DNA of 64,000 nt from Prosopocoilus inquinatus. Its lineage: Eukaryota; Arthropoda; Insecta; Coleoptera; Lucanidae. This document shows, piece by piece, positions 37,001 to 49,000 of this stretch. Position 1 is the stretch's first letter; every line of letters begins with the position of its first letter. The position numbers and the translations under genes are program-made. Below the pieces are notes generated by a model. The model searched no databases. It was given only the letters and a program-made list of their open reading frames with translations, and was not told where the DNA came from. The stretch covers positions 22,046,001 through 22,110,000 of the forward strand of contig CM069870.1 in NCBI GenBank assembly GCA_036172665.1, in the 5' to 3' direction.

Positions 37001-40000
37001 CGGATGCAGATTTTTTTTTTTAATTCTGTAAATTCCAATTTGCGTTTTCGTTGTTATGAAACTGTAGGCTGCAATTTTAATACTTTGTGACTGAATAATT
37101 ATCACATTATAGAAATTACATAATAATGTTTTAAGTCCCGCTTTCAAATTTATAATGATAATTATTTCAAACTCCTTTTCCCCACGGTTCTTTGCATGCA
37201 ATTGTGTTGTTGGTAAATGGCACAGCACGCACGCACGTTCAGCAAAACTTCGTCACCACACATCGCATATGAAATCGTGTGAATTGTTCCCAATTAAAAA
37301 TTTCTTCATAATTACATATTGTATGTACAGAAACAGAAAAGGAAACTTTGCGTTTAATGAACGAAACGAAAGTTCCAATTAAAAACAAACACACGAACGC
37401 TTCCACATTACTAGAGATGATGATCATGCAACACATGTACAACAATAAAATCAGAGTATACAGGGTGTAACTTTTATGGGAGGACAAACGTTAAGGGCTA
37501 GTTTCTCACGTCGAATTATGAAAAAAAGTTCATATAAACATATGTCGGCAAGCGCATAGTTTCTGAGATACAGGGTCCGGAAAAAAGTTGGGAAACTTTT
37601 TTGTTATCGATTTCTCAGAAAAATTTATTCTTTACGAAAGTTCCCGCATCTTCCCAAACCTAAATTACACTTGTCAAAATCTGAATATCTGTCGGCTTAT
37701 ACCGAGGAGATCGAAATGTTTGAAATCGACATAAGAGTAAAGTACCTTTATTTTTCAAGATACGCGAAAATGTTATTTGGGCAAGTTATGAGATTTCAAA
37801 TATGAAATCGTAGCTGCCTTCGATGTTTTTGTTATATCTCAGATGAAGAATCTATGCGTTTTCGGAGCTATGTTTATATAATTTTCTTTTTCATGTTTCG
37901 GTGTGAGGAATTAGCCCTTAAAGTTTGGCCTCTCATTAAAGTTACACCCTGTATAAAACTTGTATTTCATGAACACAATTGCTGTACAGGGTGATTCAGA
38001 ATAAGTTTCCGACCCGTAACCATAAGTAATTGATCAATTAAAAATTTTGGTAACAGGATGAAAAGAGGGAATGAGATTGTGTGTAAAGTTGACCATTTTG
38101 CGTATTTTTCAGTAATCTTGTTTCATTTCAGGCGGAAGATGCAGCAGATATCAGTTCGAATGCCGTTCAAACAGCGAATGCATAGCGATTTACAACGCGT
38201 GCGATGGTATCCCTCAATGTACGGACGGCAGCGACGAAGCATCAGAGTTGGGATGTCCGGCAACCACCACACTACCACCGCCCCCATCGCCGCCGCCGCC
38301 CATTCACCTCAATCCCCCCATTTACGAATCGACGGTAAATTATCTTTTCAATTTGGAAGGCCAAGGCCTCTTCAGAAAAACAACTTTTCCTTTTGGTTTT
38401 ATCCTTTTGCCAATTTTGTTTTTCCCTTTTACCATTAATTTGGTTCTCCCCTTTTGCCAATTTGTTTAATCGTTTTCTAGTTTCAGAAACGTCAAATCGT
38501 ACGTTAAAAAAGTGAAAAGTCTTTGGACAAAATTGATAAAAGGTGAAAACAAAAGAAAATGATTGACCCAAATGATTAAAATGCGTTTAGACTTTCCAAG
38601 AATTCACAGTTTTTTCCAAAAAGAAAAAAATCGTATGATCTTGCAGGAAAGCCAACCTTCTAGACCAGGTCAAAACTCGAACGTCCAGATTTCGAACTTG
38701 TACCTCTCCCCGTTGCACCAAAACTCCGGACAGGCAGCAGCAAGGCACGACGCCGACTTCCTGAGGCCCGTTCCGGAATCCAGGAACGCTCTATTCGCGC
38801 AAGGAAACAGATACGAAGATTCACAAGTGCCCCAGTATCCACAGTTCGTTCCACAATCGCCGAACTGGATTCCACACCAATCGAACCAGATGCCTTCTCA
38901 GATGGAGCAATACTCAGGTGATTGATAATACTGATTACCAAGGAAAAGAATTCAGGCCACTTGTTCCGCGAACGGCACGAAAATTTAGTACTCGGAATGT
39001 AACAGCCTCGCCCATAACGTACGAACGGTCGCATTGCACTCCTTCCCCTTCCACTCAATAACAATTCGAAGCATCGCAAAGTACATTCGACGTAAAAAGC
39101 GTCCAAGCGTCCTAAGTGCCCTGAATTCTTTTCCCTACTGATTACCAAACTAATACATAGAATAGTAGATAAAATATCTACTATTTCCCACATATTTCTA
39201 CAATTTCCCATTTGATTTACCATAATAAAAACGATGCAAGGACGTATGGTTGCCTACACGTCAGGGACAAGGATGATGACAGGATGAAACCTAATAATAA
39301 ATATTTAATTAAAATTGATAGTCAGTCCCACTTTTTATTTAATTGAACAATGGACGGAGAGAAGAAATTAATCATAAATTTTTACAGTTTACTGATTATA
39401 ATCAGTTGAAATGATCAGTGCCGATCTGATCGTCATAAGTATGCTTTAGATTTATTTCGCCTTGCATTGTCACGATCTCGTAGTTTTTTTTTTATCAATA
39501 ATATAATCGATAAAAAAAATAATTCAATCAGCAATTATTGATGGGAAGAATGTTACGGTGCAAAAATCTATTCATTAGGTATGTTACTGTATATGTCGAA
39601 TTTTTCAGAAGAGGTGGTTTATTTCAAGACAAATTCTTTCTCGTGTGCTTCTTCGAGGAGTTCTTCAAGTAACCTATCACTTGAAATTTGAGGCTACGTC
39701 GCATTTCTTTTATTGCGTAATTGTCTGCAATATTTCTAAGGTGGCTTAAGATCAAGAGGACCGCTTTAATGTATTTCTGTTGCGGTAGACTTACTAAATA
39801 TCCAACGATGTTGCTCAGTGTGATGTGATCTTGTGTAACACCTGCGTTCAAAAGAAGCCGCCCGCTGCTCGCCTGCGAATGTTGGCAATGTCCGGTTTCG
39901 AGTTTTATTGGTTTTAAGATCAGCAGAATTCCGGCTGTGTAGATGGGGTTGCCATCTCTAAAATGTGAAAACCAGAAAATCTGGATAAAATCCGGACAGA

Positions 40001-43000
40001 GATTGTATTTCAATTTAAATCTCCTGCAATAACAAAATTATTTATTTTATATACCAGGTGGTTATAAACCCTGCACTAGGCTCTTATTTTGTTTATTTCA
40101 GGTTCTTTTTTGCAAAATTCTAAAATCGGTAAACTTTAAATTTTAAAAAGACACACTTTAATTTTTTTAAATGGCAACCCTAACTTTTTCATCCAGTTTT
40201 TGGTCGTCCTTCTTGTAAGTAAGAAACCAAATAAAAAGTAGAAATACTTACTTTTAACTTCAAGTAGCTAAGGTTAAAAGTAGAAATAATTAAGGTGTCC
40301 GCCCGTAGGTGATGCGTAAGTTAAGGTGCGTACACACTAGTATCAGTGTTTCGTTGCCGTTTCTTATATGACCAGTTGAGGGTTGAATAAAACTATTGTA
40401 TAAACTGTGGATTATTTAAATTATTTTCTTAATTTCTGGTCAGAACTAAGTGGCGCTCAATTTTTCGCGCTTAATCAGTTCTCACGGCTGTCACGATTGA
40501 GCTGCCGGCATCGTGCTGAAGCTAATTTTCCAAACACAGCACCTTGCTGATATTCAAATAGGTAGCAAGAACTACGGATTTCGTGATAAGACATGCAAGA
40601 TTAAATAAATTTGAAGCATATTTATGACAAAAAAAAATTGTTGCAAATCGTTTTTGATTGCAGTGAAAACCTCGAGCAGTCTCTGCACAGCTGTTTCGGC
40701 CCTGTTTGGGGCTTCATCAGCAGAGACGTAGATGAAGCCCCAAACAGGGCTGAAACAGCTGTATAGAGACTGCTCGCGGTTTTCACTGCAATCAAAAACG
40801 ATTTGCAACAAATTTTGATAAAATTTTAAAAAATAATAGAAACATAAGACAATCGATTTTACAATCTTAATACATTAATCGATAAAAGTTAAAAGAACAT
40901 TGGCAAAGCGATTGAAATGAAATAAGAGAATTGAATAAAAAAGGACCATTTAAAAGTAATAACACTGAAAATATAATAAAATCAAAAGACTCTACAATTT
41001 TAATGGCTCAACAAATTATTAAAAAATTAAAAGAATCGTCGAGGCAGCGAAGAAACTTAAATACAGAAAAGAAAAAAAATAATTAAATTTTAAAAATAAC
41101 AGAAACAAAAGACAATCGATTTTAATGGATTCATAAATTTAAAAAAAAGCAGCGAAAAGAACGACGAGAGCAAAGAAAACGAAATAACAGATTTTAAAAA
41201 GAGAAAATATCGATTGATAAAATTTTTAAAATAATAAAAACAAAAGACAATTTTACAATTTTATGCATTAATCGATTTTTTTAAAAAGTTGTTAAAAGAA
41301 CATTGAGAAAGCGATTGAAATAAAATAATAGAATTAAATTGAAAGAAAAAAAAAAACAAATTACAAGTAATAACAATTAAAAGGTAATAAAAACAAAAGA
41401 CAATCGATTTTACAGCACAGTTCAAAGGATTATTAAATTTGAAAAAATGCAACAAAACTAATGCAAATTATAGATACTATTTCTGTTGTAATTTGAATTT
41501 ACTTCCTCCTTTACACTAAATGAAAGTTTTAAAAAATTTTGTTGCAAATCGTTTTTGATTGCAGTGAAAACTTCGAGCAGCCTCTGTACAGCTATTTCAG
41601 CCCTGTTTGGGGCTTCGTCAGGTTAAAAAGCGATCGTAGAATGTCGCTGTTTTATCTGTTCATCAATAAAAATATTCTTGAAATGTTTTCTCTTAAAAAG
41701 TTTACCTCTAAAATAATCGTCGATAATTAATTGCAGAATTTATACAAAAAAGCATGGCCGCCTTGCAAAAAGCGATCGTAAGATGTCGCTGTTTTATCTA
41801 TTCATATTTATAACGGTCAAGTTAACACTGACATGTCATTCGATTGGTTCAAGCGGGTGTGTGCTGATTAGCTAAACTGATCGAATGACGTCAGTGACTT
41901 TATCGTCATAAACATTTTTCAAAATAATTTCATCTTGCCTTGTCACTCACGAATTAAATGTATTTTGGATTTAAGAATGATTTTCGAAGTTCTTGCGTCT
42001 GCGACCTCCACTTAAATTCAGTGGAATGCAAAACTCAAGATAAATTTTTTCTCTCCGTCCATAAAAAGCAAGAGAGACTATAGTCGGGCCGCCGAAGAAA
42101 CGGAGTGATAACGCGCTGCTCTCGTGACACCGACACGGAAAGCCGTATTTACATCAAACACCAGAAATTACCACTTACCACTATTTTATTCAAATATTAA
42201 ATTAAGTCTTAAGAAAGACTGATTAATAATAACGCCAATTTGTTAAAAAAGGAAAAATATGAACTACTGGAAATATGACCACGTTTACTCTGCAGAATGA
42301 CCGACACTGTAGGCTAGTGTAAATCTGTCGGTACTTAGGCTCACAGAAACAGCAATCACGTGTATATCACGCAGTTTTATTACTCCGTTTCTTCGGCGGC
42401 CCAACTATATCAATTTAAATACACTTATTAGAATTAGATTCTAGATTCTTGGCGTTACGGCGCGCGTCATCATGATCTTTGTCTCTGACGTATGGGCAGT
42501 CATACCAACCTATTTAGAATAATTTTGTTTTCTGTTTATATTATTAGAAGTACCTATCGCTTCTTAGGTGCTGGTTTTGATTACTTTTAACTTTTATAAA
42601 TCACCGCCACGTGAAAATATTCGTTCTAAAAATATTGGCTACCAGGAGATCATATTTAAAGGGATGTGTAGAGTACCCGATACCTTGGCCACTCAGCCAA
42701 CATATACAGGGTGTTCTTTTACTGTGTGCAAATAAAAGAACCTCAGTATAAGTACATGAAATGCTACTTACTGTGCGTATTTTCCGGTGGTTACCGTACT
42801 ATAGCCAAAAAATTTTGGAGGTTCCACTTGTTTGGAACCGTTGATATGTGCGAGAGAGAAATACTTGCAAGGTTGCAACGCCTTCCTACACACCGACCCG
42901 CACAGTTCCGCAGTCAAATCCATTTCGTAGCGTTTCGTAATAATATTCACCGATATCGTTTATTAATTATTTTATTTAAAATTTTAATTCACTGAGCGAA

Positions 43001-46000
43001 GTAATACGTTTTACGATATCAACTATCGACGAATAAGTTTAAAATTTATGCACCAATTAGGCAAGCGCGTTAAAAATGTTCTTCCTTCAGCCTGTTACGT
43101 AAATAAACTTTTACTGTAATCTCTCTGCTAGCTATGAAAGTATTACTACTTACGGTCCATGGAAAAAGAAGTAATTTTTTTTATAAGTCTATTAATAATA
43201 ACATGGAATGAGAAATTCTAATTTGTTTGTACCTCGCTTTTAATTTGTTCGGCAATTACGAACCGCAGCTTCTTGAATTGCACTAGATTTTAATTTAAAA
43301 ATACTTAAACTTGTAATTACTTGCAGTGAAGTTAATTTGAATTGTAAACGTTTTGATCGATCAGCTGTGGTCGGAGCGGCTGGGTTACGTCGACCACGCT
43401 CAAGAGCAAGTAACGCACTGACCCTGGCCTACTTCGGCTGCGGGTCTCAATTGAAGCGGCGGCCACGTTCCACTTTTAACTACGCCAGCAGTTCTCAAAC
43501 GGTTTAGTGAAAATCTGCCACTGCATTTTTCTCGAAAACCATTAAATTTTTGTTGAGAACATATGAGTACAATCGTTGCCATTTGTGGTGATATAATTAC
43601 AGGTTTAAATATTTGCACACAGTAAAAGAATAGCCTGTATATACCGTGTATATGAAACATTTCATAAAAAATCACTCTCGCTGTTCAACTTTCAATCAAT
43701 CCATCAATGTTTGCTAATATATTTAATCGTAGAGCTGAAAATACAAAAATCTTGTTTGTTTCAGACAAGAACAGTCACATATTCAATCACAAGGAGATCG
43801 GTCTCCAAGTGCCCGACGGACAGGACACCAGGTATAATAAATATGTGGGACCCATGCAAATTCTGCATCGGGCTCTTGGATATATGAATAGAGGGTGAGA
43901 CGGGATGATGGAACCGTAGAATGTATCTCGCACTTTTGCACGCGTAGCTTAGCTAAAATATCTTCATTATTACACCCTATCTATCGCCTTCATAACTCCA
44001 TTTAAAGCAGTATATTAGAGCAGTAGACAGTAGCTTTAGTAGAGTTAAATGACATGAAACGATAACGTCTGGATTTTTGTAAGAAATTAATGAAATTAGT
44101 AATCTGGCCTGTTATTTTGATCCGGGACAGTTGCGCCATTGCACATTAGCACCCTCGACACACTAATATGCGGACCAAGTGGAATTTATCGGCAATATAA
44201 ATTTTTAACTTGCGAAGCCCTGCCACGTGTAAGGCACAGACAGAAATTAATTCCCCGAATTAAAATACAAAGATGTATCAATTCTTTTATCACATAATTC
44301 TATACAAATCCCATAATTCGATACCTGTCTATTATAAATAACTGCGTATCTTTTACGTTATTGTTGTTATAATTTTAAATTGTAGCCTGTTCCATAATGA
44401 ATCTGTCAGTAAATGATTAAGTGCTAAAAATAAAAATAAAAACAAATTCTTTCCTGCCAAATAAAAACAAAACTGAAGGCAAAATTAGTTGATTCGTCGA
44501 GTCTTTGAACTTGTAGAGAAACTGCCGCGAGAATCTAAACAGCCAGATGGATGCGTCAGGAACTTAAATGCAGATCGAATGTTCTTTTCGGAATTGCGGC
44601 ATTTAAAGTATTCTTTTGCTACCTATTCCTTGACTTACCTGAAAGCTTTAGCAGCATGCGTCGCGGATATGCATAGTATCAAGAAAAGTACGTAGTGATT
44701 CCCTAGCTCAGATGGACATATGGGTAGTGGGTCGAACTTCGACTTCGCTGTACGGAAACGATGTCCAACACAATGAGATACGTACGATATCGAAGAAATG
44801 TTCGGTAGTAGAAGATGCTCCGATAGTAAAAAACACCTACGTCTGACGCCAGAAAGAAGCATCTAATACTAAAGTTATCTAAGCAAGACGTTAAGAATGA
44901 GAGAAACGATATGTTGCATAGTCCCACAACTTACCTGTATAACATCATGGGCTTCTAATTAGTACAAAATTGGACAGCCTCGCGAACTGCACAGTCGCAT
45001 AACTTACCTGCGTAACTTCAGAGGCTTCTAATTAGTGCAAAATTGCATTGCTTTTCGACCAGTCCTGCGAACTACACTTGATTCGGTGCTTAAACTAATC
45101 ACTGCATACTGATTTCTACTTCTCATTTCTTCTCTTTACTTCTTCCTTGTCAAACTAAGTACTGCTTTGTTTACGTATCTTGATTTTTGCGACACAATCG
45201 GTTTGCGCTTCGGAGGTAGAAGGGTTCGGATCTCCAAAGATCAAAGTACTAAATTGTTAGCATCAATTATTACATCTCGTCAAACTCATTTTATGCGAAC
45301 GCGCTAATTGCTTCGCTCTTAATTATAACATGTAAACATGACACGCTTATATTCCGTCGCGTTAGCACTTTTACTTAATACGGAAAACTTCGCAAGCCAC
45401 GTTCATTGTGTTATTATTGACCTATATAACTGGAATACTTAATTGATCCTTACTTTGCTGAATTTCGAAATAATAACTTTCTACTATACTCGGAATAATG
45501 AAGATATCAGACCCGAATATCAACGCATTATGATAGGTCAAAAAAATGCTGAATACATTGGCCCAAAGAGTTTCAATGCATTACCCCCTGAGCTGAAACA
45601 TGAAACGGAATTCAAAAGATTCAAACACAAATGTTACACTTACTTTCTAGAAAGGCCTCTGTACTCGATAAATGAACACCTTATCACATAATGTTGGACA
45701 TGCAGATTGGAGGACCAGGAATGTTATTGATTCACCAGGAATAAATTTTACTTTTATCATTAGATGATCTCTGAACCTAAAATTAAAAGCCACAATATTA
45801 AAAATACTTACCTATAAGAGACGAAGAACTACATCTTCATGGTTTCTCCATCGAGAAGTACTTTCGCACATCGCATCGTCTGTAGCCGATCCAACCCTGG
45901 AATTACTTTAATCTTAGTGTTTCATTTGATTTTATTTTAATCTTGATTTTAATTATGTTTACCTAAAATTGTCATTGATACTTACTTTTATTTTTTTTAT

Positions 46001-49000
46001 TTGTACTTATTAGTTGACTAAGTCTCATGATTATTTTTATAATCGTTGACTCAATAAATATTCACTATTCACTATATTCACTAATAATCTAATCTTGACT
46101 ATAAGGAAATTATACAGGGAGATTCAGACAACCCTTTCATTAAAAGTTTATGGATTTCTCCTCTGAATTTCTGTTTCATATTTTGCAGTTATAAGTTAAC
46201 GATATGGATCTATCAAAATATAATACTTTCAAATTTCGGACACTTCCGCTTATACCGGAAGTTGCTGTCAACTTACTTATTTTAAATGGAATACCCTTAA
46301 TGCATTTTTGAAATCTTCATATAATTCTAAAAATATTTTGTGCAACATGTCATACAAGAAAAATTAACCGTTTCCGAGATATTTTAACTTTTTAAAAATA
46401 ACTCAGACTTGCAGAACCTTGGTTATGATGCTGCCATCTTTGTGCGTTAAAAACCATGATGCCCATTTTTGGCCTGTAGTAGGCTAAAGTTACATGCTTT
46501 CAGATCATGTCCAGTTTTGCACTTGGTTGCTTACAGGCTGGTTGAAAAGTAACTTCTATTCGAACTAATTTCAACTGTCAAAAAGTCATGTTTTTTTGAA
46601 TTGAACGCCTAGTATATTTTTAGACCAAGTGACTCAAGATTAAATGTTCTTTCGTCCTGTATTAGCATTCCCTATACCTATCTCTCATAGTTCACTCGTT
46701 ATCGATGATTTCTTTTTAACACGAATTTTTTTTCCATTTTTCGGTATTATTTTTAAATAGTGGGCTATGAAAACTAGAAAAATTATAATTTTTGAAATTC
46801 ATCTGTCTAGTAGGAATTAAAAAAAAAACAATTTATTCGCTACGAAGAACCAAAAAATGAATAATCAAACACAGACATATTAAAGGTACTTGATGATCAA
46901 AAAATTGACAATTCAAGAAGTTAATAAAAAAAAGTTTTTATATCAAGGAAAATATGTTATTACTGAGACACAATAGAAAGTTATTACTAATAAATAATAA
47001 CCGAGGACAACTTAGAGCCAATATTATAACCAACAATTTGTGTATTATTTTTAATATTTCTGATTTATTTATTAGTTTTCAAAAATTTTTGTGTTCTAAG
47101 TGTAAATTTTTCCTTGTAAATGTGTAAAAACTCATACCAAGACTTCTAATACGTGCGGCATATGTAAACAAAAAGTTCAGATGATAGATGTGTATTTAAA
47201 TATTATTTATCGGTTTTTAAAATGAAATTGAAATTACAGTCAGAAATTAATTTAGAAAACCTCAGTTTGTTAAATTTTCTTAGCACACTATTCAGGAATA
47301 ATACTGAAAAGTGAAAAAAATTGATGTTTCAAAGAGAAAATCATGAATAGAAAGAGAAAGGTAAGAGATGGATATAGGGAATGCTAATACTGTTCGAAAG
47401 AATATTTAATTTTGATTCTTATGGTATAAAAAAATACTGGGTGTTCTATTTAAAAAAGATGACTTTTCGACAGTTGAAATCAGTTCGAATAGAAGTTACT
47501 TTTCAACCAGCCCGTAAACGATTTTGTGTAAAATTAGGTATGACCTGAAAGCTTATGAGCATAGCCTACTACAGGCCAAAAATTGAAATTATGGTTTTTG
47601 TTACACAAAGATGGCAGCATCATAAACAAGGTACTGCAACTTTGAATTAAAAAAAAAATGGAAATATCTCTAAAACGGCTAATTTTTCTTGTATCACATG
47701 TTACACAAAATATTTCTAGAATTTCATGAAGATTTCAGAAATGTAATAAAAAATGGGGTATTGCATTTAAAATAAGAAAGTTGACAGCAACTTCCGGTAT
47801 AAGCGGAAGTGTCCGAAATTTAAAAATATTATATTTTGACAGATCCATATCGTTAACTTATAACTGCAAAATATGAAACAGAAATTCAGAGGAGAAGTCC
47901 GTAAACTTTTAATGAAAGGGTTGCCTGAATCTCCCTGTATATCTACTATGAGGTTATTATTTTTTAGCAGAAACATGTACGCATGGGTCCGCAAATGTGC
48001 AGGACCACGACTGTTCTGAATTCGATCTTTTTCTTTGTTAAATAAATTCAATCCATTAAAAAACTGCGATTACTGGATTGCGCAGTAATCACTAGATGTT
48101 GCTTGGTGATCGTTTCTTCGCTGACAAATTTATGTGATTCCCATACTCAACGTCATACTCATCAATCAGTGTTTAAATAAACAAGTAAAAGCTTATTGAT
48201 ATTGCGGGAAAAACAGATTATATTATTATTTTTTATTTAGGCGACGTTCTCAAGATCATTTCAGTCTTTAACGATGCAATGATCGAAGCACACCCTATAT
48301 TTTTAAGAGAAGAACTTCCTGTTTATTTTTATGTACCTAAAATTTTCAGTAAAGTTCAGTATGGTGAGATAAGTCCACATGAATATCCGAAGGTGCCAAA
48401 TTATTACGGAGAAGTATACCAACAGCCGGTACAAGAGAATTGGCAAGGACGTCTACCTGGTACGTATTTTACCAGAATCTTATAAAGTATGTATCGTTGA
48501 AAAAAAAACTCGCAGCAATCCATGGAAAATTAACGTGCGTCTTAACTTGATTGTCCACATTTTCACTGACATTTGTTGAACGTAACCCTCAAATTATTCA
48601 TCTTCAGTTTTCACGTTAAATATTCTATTCGGAAATCTGTTCTTTGCGGAACTAAATAAGGTTTTGCTAATTACTAACTTTCCTATCAAACTTCAGTCAT
48701 CATGGTGTACATTAATTGGTAATATTAGATTTTTAATGATTTAAAATTGAGGTTATTTTCTACGCCAAGTGACAGTTGTAAATAAGAGTGTATGGGCTCA
48801 GACATACCTTTGTTAATCGTCGTCGTTTCAAAGCATACTAGAGTTTTTTTTTTTAAACTGTACATACCTTATATTTTATTACATCTTGTTTACACTTCAA
48901 TATAAACTTTCTCAGATGATAACCAAAATCTCGATATCTCGTTTAGATAACTCAAACGATTCTTCTTCAATATGAACTTTCTCAGACGATAACCAAAATT

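Larger units (their letters stand above)
40635..40815. repeat. Near-perfect ~180-bp palindrome made of two inverted hammerhead-bearing ends
   Basis: The left half runs from attgttgcaaatcg through gattgcagtgaaaac to ccctgtttggggcttc. It is mirrored by the right half: gaagccccaaacagggc, gttttcactgcaatc, cgatttgcaacaaa. The two halves differ at a few positions and at the centre. A third copy of the half-unit lies at 41,540-41,621. The minus-strand frame at 40,572-40,811 is not a gene. Confidence 0.92.

Noticed and set aside
38058..38469. Longer open frames over exon 4
   Set aside because: They are in other frames; only the frame of 38,132-38,334 gives the six-cysteine LDLa domain and fits both neighbours.
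43860..43898. Read-through of exon 6 to the stop at 43,898
   Set aside because: It would remove the transmembrane helix; splicing at gtataa keeps the frame into exons 7-9. A rare secreted isoform cannot be excluded.
48241..48349. Upstream acceptor at 48,240 giving a longer exon 7
   Set aside because: It would enter in the wrong phase after exon 6 and meet a stop; the acceptor at 48,349 fits exactly.
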